Source: an uncultured Clostridia bacterium (lineage in GTDB: Bacteria > Bacillota > Clostridia > TANB77 > CAG-508). From it: 14,309 nucleotides of DNA. Position numbers and translations under genes: made by a program. The notes under the pieces are model-generated. The model did no database searches and was not told the origin of the DNA. It worked only from the letters and a program-made list of their open reading frames with translations. Within the stretch, counting starts at the first letter, position 1, and every line of letters begins with the position of its first letter. Shown here one piece after another: positions 1 to 6,241 of this stretch. The stretch is from positions 1 to 14,309 of the forward strand of contig CALXJO010000015.1 in NCBI GenBank assembly GCA_944388645.1. The letters are read 5' to 3'.

Positions 1-787
1 TTTTCTTTTTTAATCTTGGCATAAATTTTTCTGCAAATTTATATTCATCTCTGTCTTTTATATATAATAATCCTAATATAGAAAAAACAACAGCTCCTAT
101 AAAGTTTACAAATAAATCTTTCATTGTATCTCTAATTCCTATATCTAAGAAACCATCAACAACACTTATTTCTTTATTTTCTCCATTTTCTATATAATAT
201 ATTGTTGTTCCTGTAATATTACGTATCTCAACAGGATCATTTTTCCCTTCAGGATTTAGTGTTACTGTTGAGATTTCTTGCACAATCCTATCTTTTTGCA
301 TATCTGTTTTAAATGTAACATCCATTCCAAATTCAAAAAACTCCCATAGTACTCCAATTGTCATAGAAAAGCAAAATGCAACCAATGCTACAAAAGCAGG
401 CGTCATTTTTGTATGAAATTTTTCAGATCTGTTTAATATATCAATTAACGAAAAACCTATTGCCGCACATAGAAAACCATTAATCGTATGAAGTATTGAA
501 TCCCAGCCTTTAAAAATTCCGTAAAAATTCTGAACTTCACCTAATATTTCTGCTGAAAAAATAAACAAAAGTATGATAGATTCCAAAGCATTTGGTAATG
601 CAATATTAAGTTTTTTATCTATAATTGTTGGAATAGTGAATAGAATTAAAGTTAATATACATAGAAAAACATTTTCATAATTTCCTCTAATTAGTTGTGC
701 AATTAATGTTACAATTACAAAAAATCTTAATATTACATATATAGTTATATCTCTTTTTTTATGTTTAGTATTAGTATGAATTTTCAT
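1..787 (-). CDS. Polytopic membrane protein, DUF2238/YjdF-like, partial
   Basis: The frame is open from an ATG at 787 to the window edge, giving 262 codons with no stop, so the C-terminus is missing. The start is set by GGAG eight bases upstream and a promoter at 811-839. Visible hydrophobic segments lie near residues 14-33, 39-56, 67-83, 97-118, 131-148 and 224-243. Conserved-looking polar residues sit at helix edges: D96 and H100, the WEFFEF stretch with E149, E152 and D156, and D220/D224 before the last helix. This arrangement resembles the DUF2238/YjdF membrane family, whose function is not established; the assignment rests on motif pattern only. An extracytoplasmic or cytoplasmic loop of about 65 residues (about 157-219) separates the last two helices. 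It is transcribed away from the repeat pair at 844-952 and belongs to no visible operon. Confidence 0.6.
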   Translation of the reverse strand, partial: MKIHTNTKHKKRDITIYVILRFFVIVTLIAQLIRGNYENVFLCILTLILFTIPTIIDKKLNIALPNALESIILLFIFSAEILGEVQNFYGIFKGWDSILHTINGFLCAAIGFSLIDILNRSEKFHTKMTPAFVALVAFCFSMTIGVLWEFFEFGMDVTFKTDMQKDRIVQEISTVTLNPEGKNDPVEIRNITGTTIYYIENGENKEISVVDGFLDIGIRDTMKDLFVNFIGAVVFSILGLLYIKDRDEYKFAEKFMPRLKKK

Positions 788-810
788 AACATCCTCTCCA
801 TTTATGACAT

Positions 811-839
811 ATTATATAATATTCACAAATATTTGTCCA
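811..839 (-). promoter_or_regulatory. Sigma-A promoter for the partial membrane protein gene
   Basis: On the minus strand, TGGACA (834-839) is followed by a 17-base spacer and TATAAT (811-816). The predicted start site falls about 15-20 bases before the ATG at 787, leaving just enough leader for the SD. The -35 box is only four bases from repeat copy 1 (844-876). Confidence 0.75.
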
Positions 840-843
840 TAGT

Positions 844-876
844 TTCGCCCATTAGGGACGCCCTTTTTTGGGCGAA
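844..876 (+). repeat. 33-bp GC-rich palindromic repeat, copy 1
   Basis: The unit starts TTCGCCC and ends GGGCGAA, a 7-bp terminal inverted repeat, with an interior of ATTAGGGACGCCC followed by six T. It contains 18 G/C in 33 bases, in a very AT-rich surrounding. It is identical to the copies at 920-952 (inverted) and 9594-9626. Competing hairpins can be drawn: CGCCC/GGGCG around the T6 loop, or GGG/CCC followed by T6. Confidence 0.9.
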
Positions 877-919
877 ATGCTTATTTTATAATTAAAAATT
901 TGTATATCCTAAGATACTT

Positions 920-952
920 TTCGCCCAAAAAAGGGCGTCCCTAATGGGCGAA
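920..952 (-). repeat. 33-bp GC-rich palindromic repeat, copy 2 (inverted)
   Basis: This is the exact reverse complement of copy 1. Its outer end abuts the TAA stop (953-955) of the restored ZIP reading frame with no spacer. With copy 1 it forms a perfect 33-bp inverted repeat around a 43-base AT-rich centre (877-919) that holds nothing else I can recognise. In RNA from the ZIP gene the two copies could fold into one long hairpin, which may act as terminator or 3' stabiliser; that role is inferred. Confidence 0.9.
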
Positions 953-1751
953 TTACCCAAGTGATACGTCTAATAGCATCATTAATACAAATCCTATGGC
1001 TACACCTATTGTTACTAAGTTGGATTTTTTTCCTGCTTGTGCCTCTGGTATTAATTCTGATACTACCACATGTATCATTGCTCCGAGCTGCAAATGATAA
1101 TAAATATGGTAAAATTGGTACAACTATGTTTGTTAGCAAAATTGTAATAAATGCTGAGATTGGCTCTACAATTCCAGATAATGTTCCGTTCATAAAAGCT
1201 TTTAATTTACTTTTTCCTTCACTATGAAGTGGCATTGATATAATTGCTCCTTCTGGAATGTTTTGTATTGCTATTCCAATTGAAAGTGCTAGAGCTTCTA
1301 ATAAAGTTATTCCTGCATTTTGACTAATTAATCCGGCAAATGCTACTCCTACAGCCATTCCTTCTGGTATATTATGTAGTGTAACAGCCAAAATAAGCAT
1401 TGATGTGCTTTTTACTTTTTCTGCTCTAATATTTTTATGTGTTTTATTGCCAGTTATATTATTCTCAGTTCTATGTTTTTCTAATCGTTCTACAAATATA
1501 TTAACTAATATTAATGTAATAACCCCTAACATAAAACCAATTGCAGCTGGAATCCATGCAATTTTCCCTTGTGCCTGCGCCATTTCTATTGATGGTAATA
1601 ATAAAGACCATACAGAAGCTGCAATCATTACACCAGCTGCAAATCCTAACAATATCTTTTGTATAATTGGATTTATTCTATCTTTTAACAAAAATACTAA
1701 AGATGAACCAATAGTAGTTCCCAAAAAAGGAATTAAAATTCCTATTTCCAC
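953..1751 (-). CDS. ZIP-family divalent metal transporter, one apparent +1 frame change
   Basis: Start is the GTG at 1751, preceded by AAGGAGG eight bases upstream; the open frame extends upstream to 1841 but without an SD. The protein begins VEIGILIPFLGTTIGSS. Family hallmarks are the metal-site helices with HNIPEG (TLHNIPEGMAVGVAFAG) and QNIPEG (IQNIPEGAIISMP), and a Gly-Glu-Pro motif (SGIVEPISAF). ZIP proteins import Zn, Fe or Mn across the cytoplasmic membrane; the metal here cannot be told. At 1083-1085 an in-frame CGG interrupts the last part. Skipping its C gives GAMIHVVVSELIPEAQAG and a typical ZIP end at TAA 953-955, for 265 aa, the usual family length. Without the shift, translation runs to 909 through the 33-bp repeat, giving a non-homologous tail. 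It is either a frameshifted gene, a sequence error or a recoded gene. I see no confident promoter. Confidence 0.85.
1083..1085 (-). other. Apparent +1 shift site, GCT-CGG-AGC, in ZIP gene
   Basis: The zero frame reads GCT CGG AGC. Dropping the C at 1085 gives GCT GGA GCA ATG, and restores the conserved C-terminal ZIP sequence for 43 codons to TAA. The same form (NNT, then CGG, then Gly in the +1 frame) occurs three times in the gene at the right edge. Confidence 0.8.
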
Positions 1752-1841
1752 CTTGTACTCCTCCTTAACCTCATAATATGCTATATAATATGTACTTAAC
1801 ATAAAATTTGTGATTATGTATATAAAGCTAAAAAGAAGCAC

Positions 1842-1875
1842 AAAAATAAGGCATACCTATTATTTAAGGCATGCC
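1842..1875 (-). terminator. Intrinsic terminator of ftsZ
   Basis: On the minus strand GGCATGCC (1868-1875) pairs with GGTATGCC (1850-1857; one G-U pair) around a 10-base loop, followed by TTATTTTT. It starts 10 bases after the ftsZ stop. Confidence 0.8.
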
Positions 1876-1885
1876 ATGTATTTTT

Positions 1886-2875
1886 CTATATATTATATTT
1901 AATTACTCTTTGTGGCTCATTTTCTTCTATTCCTGTTGCTACAACAGTAACCATAACTGCATCATGTATTCTTTCATCAACTATTGTTCCAAATATAATA
2001 TTTGCATCTGGGTCTAGATATTCTTTTATATAATTAACTGCTGTACTTACTTCACTTAATCCTAAGTCCATTCCACCAGTTACATTTACTATTAGTCCTT
2101 TTGCTCCTTTAACAGAGGTTGATAAAAGAGGGCTGTCCATAGCAGATATTGCAGCATCTAAAGCTCTTTGCTCTCCTTCTGCAACACCTATTCCCATATG
2201 TGCTACACCACTATCTTTCATAATTGTTTTTATATCTGCAAAGTCTATATTTATAAATCCAGGAATTGTTATTAAGTCTGTAATTCCTTGAACTCCTTTT
2301 TTTAGAATACCATCTGCTTCTTGGAATGCTTGAACCATAGATGTTCCCTTTGGAACTGCTTTTAATAAATTGTTGTTTTCTACAACAATTAGAGAGTCTA
2401 CACTATTTCTCATTCTGGCAATTCCACCTTCTGCATTGTCTTTTCTTCTCTTACCCTCAAATAAGAATGGTTTTGTAACAATACCAACAGTTAGTATTCC
2501 CATAGATTTTGCAATTTCGCATACTACTGGAGCTGCACCTGTTCCTGTTCCTCCACCCATTCCTGCTGTAACAAATACCATATCTGTTCCAGTAAGTGCT
2601 TTTCTAATATTTTCTTCATCTTCTCTTGCAGCCATTTCTCCAAGAACTGGATTTGAGCCAGCACCTAAACCTTTTGTTGTATCTTTTCCAATATGCATTT
2701 GAATGTTTGCTTTAGATTGATTTAAAGCTTGCTCTTCTGTATTCATCGCAATAAATTGAACATTTTGTATTTCTTCATCAATCATTCTATTTACTGCATT
2801 ATTTCCAGCTCCACCAACTCCAATTACTTTTATTTTTACTAGGTCATCGTTATTTTCTTGATCTATATATCCCAT
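1886..2875 (-). CDS. ftsZ: Cell division GTPase FtsZ lacking the C-terminal tail
   Basis: FtsZ is the tubulin-like GTPase that polymerises into the cytokinetic ring at midcell. The nucleotide-binding loop GVGGAGNNAV is near residues 19-28, the tubulin signature GGGTGTG at 107-113, and the T7 catalytic loop NIDFAD at 209-214 with the expected Asn and two Asp. The ATG at 2875 has AAAGGATG upstream. The protein is 329 aa and ends about 14 residues after the globular core, with PQRVIKYNI. The intrinsically disordered linker and conserved C-terminal peptide that bind FtsA, SepF or similar anchors in most bacteria are absent. No rescue frame is visible: the TAG is followed within 10 bases by a terminator. 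The usual IPNDRLL-like stretch reads VENNNLL. It stands alone, divergent from sua5, not in a classical ftsA-ftsZ cluster. Confidence 0.95.
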   Translation of the reverse strand: MGYIDQENNDDLVKIKVIGVGGAGNNAVNRMIDEEIQNVQFIAMNTEEQALNQSKANIQMHIGKDTTKGLGAGSNPVLGEMAAREDEENIRKALTGTDMVFVTAGMGGGTGTGAAPVVCEIAKSMGILTVGIVTKPFLFEGKRRKDNAEGGIARMRNSVDSLIVVENNNLLKAVPKGTSMVQAFQEADGILKKGVQGITDLITIPGFINIDFADIKTIMKDSGVAHMGIGVAEGEQRALDAAISAMDSPLLSTSVKGAKGLIVNVTGGMDLGLSEVSTAVNYIKEYLDPDANIIFGTIVDERIHDAVMVTVVATGIEENEPQRVIKYNI

Positions 2876-2934
2876 ATTTTACATCCTTTCTTGTGTATGT
2901 TTCATTTTGCTTTCTATATATTACTACTTTTTCT

Positions 2935-2946
2935 TTGATTAATCAA
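2935..2946. repeat. 12-bp perfect palindrome in the ftsZ leader
   Basis: TTGATTAATCAA is a perfect palindrome located about 25-35 bases downstream of the predicted ftsZ start site. It could be an operator; no regulator is identified and the sequence is AT-rich, so chance is possible. Confidence 0.4.
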
Positions 2947-2976
2947 CATCAATTTCAAATTATTTTAATATTATTT

Positions 2977-3005
2977 ATTATATTAGTAAAAGCAAAACTA
3001 GTCAA
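2977..3005 (-). promoter_or_regulatory. Sigma-A promoter for ftsZ
   Basis: On the minus strand TTGACT (3000-3005), a 17-base spacer and TATAAT (2977-2982). It implies an untranslated leader of about 95 bases before ftsZ. The -35 box is 13 bases from that of the divergent sua5 promoter. Confidence 0.85.
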
Positions 3006-3018
3006 TAGTAAATTTATG

Positions 3019-3047
3019 TTGCAAGTTATGTAAATTTATAGTATAAT
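3019..3047 (+). promoter_or_regulatory. Sigma-A promoter for sua5
   Basis: TTGCAA (3019-3024), a 17-base spacer, TATAAT (3042-3047). The predicted start site near 3054 lies downstream of the in-frame TTG at 3049, which supports the ATG at 3073 as the translation start. Confidence 0.85.
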
Positions 3048-3072
3048 ATTGTATGTTTTGGAGATGGATTTA

Positions 3073-4134
3073 ATGGAATTTATAGATTTAAAAAATATTA
3101 AAAATGTTTCAGAATATGAAAAACTTGAGCAAGCAGGAAAAATTATAAGAGAAGGTGGGCTTGTTTTATTCCCTACTGAAACAGTTTATGGTTTAGGTGC
3201 AAATGGTCTAGACTCAGAAGCGGTTAAAAAAATTTATAAAGCTAAAGGTCGAAGCTCAGATAATCCTTTAATTTTACATATTTCAGATATAGAAATGCTT
3301 GGAAAGATTGCAAAAGATATATCTGATATTGAATTTAAACTTATGAATGCTTTTTGGCCAGGACCTTTTACTATTATTCTTAACAAAACAGATATAGTTC
3401 CTTCTTCTGTATCTGGTGGACTTGATACTGTTGGTGTTCGTATGCCTGACAATGAAATTGCAAGAAATTTAATTAAATATGCAGATGTTCCAATAGCTGC
3501 TCCTAGTGCAAACATATCTGGAAGACCTAGTGGAACTAGTGTAGAAGATATTTATGATGAACTAGCAGATAAGGTTGATTGCATTGTAGATGGAGGCAGA
3601 ACAAATATTGGTGTTGAATCAACTGTTGTTAGAGTAATTGATGATGTTGTTCATATTTTAAGGCCTGGTAAAATTACTTATGAACAAATTACAGAAGTTG
3701 CAGGAACCACTGTTGTTGATAAACATGTTTTAGGAAAGCTTGAAGATGGAACAAAGCCTCCGTCTCCAGGCATGAAGTATAAACATTATGCTCCAAATAC
3801 TAAATGTGTATTGGTTTATAATAAAGATAATAATGTAACTAGAACTAAATTAGGCACATTAATTGATAATTGTTTAAAAAGCGGAGAAAAGCCATTACTT
3901 ATGTGCTTATCTGATAATGCTAAATTTTTTAAAGATAAAAATATTACAATCATAGATATGGGTAATTCTTTAGATGAGATATCTAAAAACATATTTACAG
4001 ATTTAAGAAAAGCAGATACATTTAATGCAGATTTAATTATTATTCAAGGAGTTAGTACAGAAGGCTTAGGTTTAGCAATAATGAATAGATTACTTCGAGC
4101 TTGTAATTATAATATAATAACCTCTGGTGATTAG
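3073..4134 (+). CDS. sua5: L-threonylcarbamoyladenylate synthase, Sua5/YwlC type
   Basis: Makes threonylcarbamoyl-AMP from threonine, bicarbonate and ATP, the first step of t6A37 modification of ANN-decoding tRNAs; cytosolic. The ATG at 3073 is nine bases after GGAG (3060-3063), giving 353 aa, the length of the long Sua5/YwlC form. The TsaC/YrdC domain spans about residues 10-205: FPTETVYGLGANGL (33-46), the KGR substrate-binding residues (58-60) and PSANISG (144-150). The linker motif SPGMKYKHYAP (231-241) is typical of Sua5 and leads into the C-terminal Sua5 domain (about 242-353). No in-frame CGG codon is present; arginines include CGA and CGT. Single-gene unit with its own promoter and terminator; the terminator stem overlaps the last codons and the stop. 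Confidence 0.95.
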   Translation: MEFIDLKNIKNVSEYEKLEQAGKIIREGGLVLFPTETVYGLGANGLDSEAVKKIYKAKGRSSDNPLILHISDIEMLGKIAKDISDIEFKLMNAFWPGPFTIILNKTDIVPSSVSGGLDTVGVRMPDNEIARNLIKYADVPIAAPSANISGRPSGTSVEDIYDELADKVDCIVDGGRTNIGVESTVVRVIDDVVHILRPGKITYEQITEVAGTTVVDKHVLGKLEDGTKPPSPGMKYKHYAPNTKCVLVYNKDNNVTRTKLGTLIDNCLKSGEKPLLMCLSDNAKFFKDKNITIIDMGNSLDEISKNIFTDLRKADTFNADLIIIQGVSTEGLGLAIMNRLLRACNYNIITSGD

Positions 4135-4155
4135 CCAGAGGTTATTAGTGTTTTT
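4116..4155 (+). terminator. Intrinsic terminator of sua5 overlapping its stop codon
   Basis: A perfect 12-bp stem (4116-4127 with 4135-4146, CCTCTGG/CCAGAGG core) with a 7-base loop, followed by AGTG and five T. The loop contains the TAG stop of sua5, so the last codons are part of the stem. Confidence 0.9.
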
Positions 4156-4165
4156 AAGGATTATA

Positions 4166-4194
4166 TTGTATTTTACATAAAAATATGATATAAT
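4166..4194 (+). promoter_or_regulatory. Promoter for purB with extended -10
   Basis: TTGTAT (4166-4171), a 17-base spacer and TATAAT (4189-4194), with TG at 4186-4187 one base before it (extended -10). The start site would be near 4201. Confidence 0.8.
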
Positions 4195-4201
4195 TTATAC
4201 A

Positions 4202-4218
4202 TTCCAGAATTGCTGGAA
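4202..4218 (+). repeat. Inverted repeat at the 5' end of the purB mRNA
   Basis: TTCCAG, five bases, CTGGAA: a perfect 6-bp inverted repeat starting at about +1 or +2 of the predicted transcript and ending 10 bases before the SD. It may be a 5' protective hairpin or an operator. It does not match the PurR box or a purine riboswitch. Confidence 0.5.
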
Positions 4219-4242
4219 AATTTTTTATGGAGGTTCTACAGT

Positions 4243-5697
4243 ATGGCAAATGTAGACAGAAGTATCTACCAAACGCCTCTTACAGGGCGGTATGCCAGCA
4301 AGGAAATGAAGCATCTGTTTTCGGACGATGTTAAGTTTTCTTACTGGCGTAAGCTCTGGGTGGCTTTGGCAGAAGCGGAACAAGCAACCGGCTTGGTCGA
4401 CATCTCTGATGAGCAAATCGATGAGATGAGGGCCCACATCTACGACATCAATTATGATGTTGCAGAAGCTCGTGAGAAAGAAGTTCGGCATGATGTGATG
4501 GCACATGTCTACGCTTATGGAGAGCAATGTCCTAAAGCAAAAGGCATCATCCATCTTGGAGCGACATCCTGCTACGTCACCGACAACACCGACATCCTCA
4601 TCTATACAGATGCTCTCTGTTTGGTGAGGAAACGCCTTCTTGGCGTTATCAAGCTTTTGGCTGATTTTGCAGACAAGTATAAAGATATGCCTTGTCTTGG
4701 CTATACGCATTATCAACCTGCGAGTCCCGTTACTGTTGGCAAACGTGCAACTCTCTGGATTCAGAATTTCATGGAGAACCTTGATGACCTTGAGTACAGA
4801 TTGGGAGCCATGAAAATGCTTGGATGCAGAGGTGCAACCGGCACACAGGAAACCTTTATGGAACTGATGGGCGGAGATTTCGTCGCTGCTAATAGCGTTG
4901 AGGAATATATCGCTGATCAGTTCGAATTCGACTTTGATGAGGTTTATCCTGTTTCTGGGCAGACTTACCCCCGCAATCTTGATGAGAAGATTTTGCATCT
5001 TCTTTCTGAGATTGCTACAAGTGCCTACAAAATGGCAAATGACATCCGCCTCATGCAACACGACAAAGAAGTTGAAGAACCTTTCGGCAAAAATCAGATT
5101 GGCTCTTCGGCTATGGCTTACAAGCGCAACCCCATGCGTTGCGAGCGCATCTGCAGTCTTGCTCGCCATGTCCAGACTTTGTCTATGGACGCAACTCAAA
5201 CTGCAAGTGTCCAGTGGCTCGAACGTACATTGGATGACTCTGCAAACCGTCGCATCTGTATGCCTGAGGCCTTCCTGGGGATTGATGCAATTCTCATCAT
5301 CTGCGGGAATGTTGCAGATGGTCTTGTCGTAAATGACAAGGTCATTCATAAGCATCTGATGGAAGAACTGCCTTTCATGGCAACTGAGCCCATCTTGATG
5401 GAAGCTGTCAAAAAAGGTGGTAACCGTCAGGAATTGCATGAGCGGATTCGGAAGCACTCCATGGAAGCTTCCGAACAAATCAAAAAGTTTGGCAAACCCA
5501 ACGATTTGGTTGACCGCATTGCAAACGACCCTGCTTTTGGTATGAGCAAAGAAGAAATCCTGAAGATTCTGGATCCTTCCAAGCTCACTGGCAGAGCAGC
5601 AGCGCAGACTAAAGCCTATCTGGAAGACACTGTCTACCCCACACTCCGGTTCTATGATGAAGACTTTGATGACATTGACACCAATGTCGAAGTCTAA
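4243..5697 (+). CDS. purB: Adenylosuccinate lyase
   Basis: Catalyses two fumarate-releasing steps of purine synthesis (SAICAR to AICAR, adenylosuccinate to AMP); cytosolic homotetramer of the fumarase/aspartase superfamily. The ATG at 4243 follows GGAGGT by eight bases; a TTG at 4210 is in frame but upstream of the SD, so the protein is 484 aa, a usual length. Conserved regions are HDVMAH (83-88), TSCYVTDN (108-115), the GYTHYQPASP segment with catalytic His156 and the signature loop GSSAMAYKRNP (287-297) with its serines. Composition is far more GC-rich than sua5 or valS. Five arginines are CGG, including GTT CGG CAT and ATT CGG AAG, the same NNT-CGG form that marks frame changes in the AT-rich genes. 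Probably acquired; no other purine genes are nearby. Own promoter and terminator. Confidence 0.96.
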   Translation: MANVDRSIYQTPLTGRYASKEMKHLFSDDVKFSYWRKLWVALAEAEQATGLVDISDEQIDEMRAHIYDINYDVAEAREKEVRHDVMAHVYAYGEQCPKAKGIIHLGATSCYVTDNTDILIYTDALCLVRKRLLGVIKLLADFADKYKDMPCLGYTHYQPASPVTVGKRATLWIQNFMENLDDLEYRLGAMKMLGCRGATGTQETFMELMGGDFVAANSVEEYIADQFEFDFDEVYPVSGQTYPRNLDEKILHLLSEIATSAYKMANDIRLMQHDKEVEEPFGKNQIGSSAMAYKRNPMRCERICSLARHVQTLSMDATQTASVQWLERTLDDSANRRICMPEAFLGIDAILIICGNVADGLVVNDKVIHKHLMEELPFMATEPILMEAVKKGGNRQELHERIRKHSMEASEQIKKFGKPNDLVDRIANDPAFGMSKEEILKILDPSKLTGRAAAQTKAYLEDTVYPTLRFYDEDFDDIDTNVEV

Positions 5698-5734
5698 ACC
5701 TCCAACCCACACTAGATAGTTCTAGTACAAACAA

Positions 5735-5789
5735 ACACCGGCATAGAAAAGATTTAAATATCTTCTTCTATGTCGGTGTCTTGTTTTTT
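5735..5789 (+). terminator. Intrinsic terminator of purB
   Basis: ACACCG... pairs with ...CGGTGT (5735-5779) in a long stem of about 14 bp with one G-U pair, extended inward by an AAGAT/ATCTT helix, followed by CTTG and six T. Confidence 0.9.
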
Positions 5790-5798
5790 GCGTAATTG

Positions 5799-5833
5799 CA
5801 AAAGAGCCCTGATTTTCAGAGCTCTCTTGTTTT
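5799..5833. terminator. Bidirectional stem-loop between purB and the Cys-rich gene
   Basis: AGAGC (5803-5807) pairs with GCTCT (5821-5825), and CTGA (5809-5812) with TCAG (5816-5819), with one mismatch. On the minus strand it lies just after the Cys-rich gene and is followed by TTTT; on the plus strand by CTTGTTTT. It probably terminates the minus-strand gene. Confidence 0.6.
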
Positions 5834-5847
5834 AGATGTGTGCCAGA

Positions 5848-6108
5848 TTATTTCCAGCAGGGTTGGCATCTCGGACATTTGTAACAAGCCTCCATACATC
5901 CTTCTTCCATGACATCATCTTGGCAGATGACTGTTCTTGCACCACAACTGCGACATTTGCAATACACCTCGCATTGGCATTTCATACCTTGTTCTACTCT
6001 TTCAATGCATTTGCTAATGTCTTCTTGGGATGCGCTGTCAGGGAAAGAAATTTGTTGGAGTTCTTCCATGGTTGGACGTTTCCTAAACATCCGCTTGTAC
6101 TTTGCCAT
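5848..6108 (-). CDS. Small cysteine-rich protein, possible metal-binding, unknown function
   Basis: An 86-aa protein starting MAKYKRMFRKRPTMEEL. The ATG at 6108 is chosen because GGGAG lies eight bases upstream; the frame extends 15 codons further without an SD. The N-terminal half is charged with a basic patch; the C-terminal half carries 12 cysteines, as CQC, CKC, an SCG, an isolated VIC, EGC, EAC and a final CPRCQPCWK. There is no signal peptide or membrane segment. Closely spaced CxC and CxxC pairs suggest binding of zinc or another metal, or a small zinc-ribbon-like fold, but I recognise no family. It lies in the higher-GC block, with one CGG arginine codon (AAG CGG ATG). Its own strong promoter is at 6154-6182. 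Confidence 0.75.
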   Translation of the reverse strand: MAKYKRMFRKRPTMEELQQISFPDSASQEDISKCIERVEQGMKCQCEVYCKCRSCGARTVICQDDVMEEGCMEACYKCPRCQPCWK

Positions 6109-6153
6109 AGGTTCATCTCCCAAAATAATTTCTACAATTAAGTAGATAAGCAC

Positions 6154-6182
6154 ATTTTATATTAATAATAAAGTTTTGTCAA
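6154..6182 (-). promoter_or_regulatory. Strong sigma-A promoter for the Cys-rich gene
   Basis: On the minus strand a perfect TTGACA (6177-6182), a 17-base spacer and TAAAAT (6154-6159). The transcript would begin near 6147, with a short CTAC/GTAG inverted repeat in the leader. Confidence 0.88.
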
Positions 6183-6197
6183 ATTTTATCAAATAAC

Positions 6198-6235
6198 GCC
6201 AAACCCCCAGACCAAATTCATGGCTGGGGGCTGGC
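6198..6235 (-). terminator. Strong stem-loop after the lipoprotein gene
   Basis: GCCA (6198-6201) pairs with TGGC (6232-6235) and CCCCCAG (6204-6210) with CTGGGGG (6224-6230), with small internal loops. On the minus strand it starts seven bases after the lipoprotein stop. The following U tract is weak (TTATTT), so termination may be partial. Confidence 0.65.
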
Positions 6236-6241
6236 AACGGT

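Noticed and set aside
909..952. C-terminal extension of the ZIP protein to 909 in the unshifted frame.
   Set aside because: It translates the 33-bp repeat and has no family resemblance, while the +1 frame gives the expected ZIP ending at 953.
844..952. CRISPR-like array from the repeated 33-mers.
   Set aside because: Only two copies, in opposite orientations, no regular spacers and no cas genes; the third copy is over 8 kb away.
1752..1841. A promoter for the ZIP gene, or a longer ZIP protein starting at 1841.
   Set aside because: Several TATTAT-like boxes occur, but none has a credible -35, and the 1841 start lacks an SD whereas GTG 1751 has AAGGAGG.
1886..1900. FtsZ tail lost by the same CGG frame change.
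   Set aside because: There is no in-frame CGG near the end, and a terminator follows the TAG within 10 bases, so no tail sequence exists to restore.
4202..4218. PurR operator or purine riboswitch before purB.
   Set aside because: The leader is about 40 bases, too short for a riboswitch, and the inverted repeat does not match the PurR box.
4210..4242. TTG upstream start for purB.
   Set aside because: The SD GGAGGT at 4229-4234 lies downstream of it, and the extra residues overlap the 5' inverted repeat.
4225..5712. A 495-codon open frame antisense to purB over its whole length.
   Set aside because: It mirrors purB, has no SD or promoter, and its translation resembles no protein. Long antisense frames arise from the codon bias of GC-richer genes.
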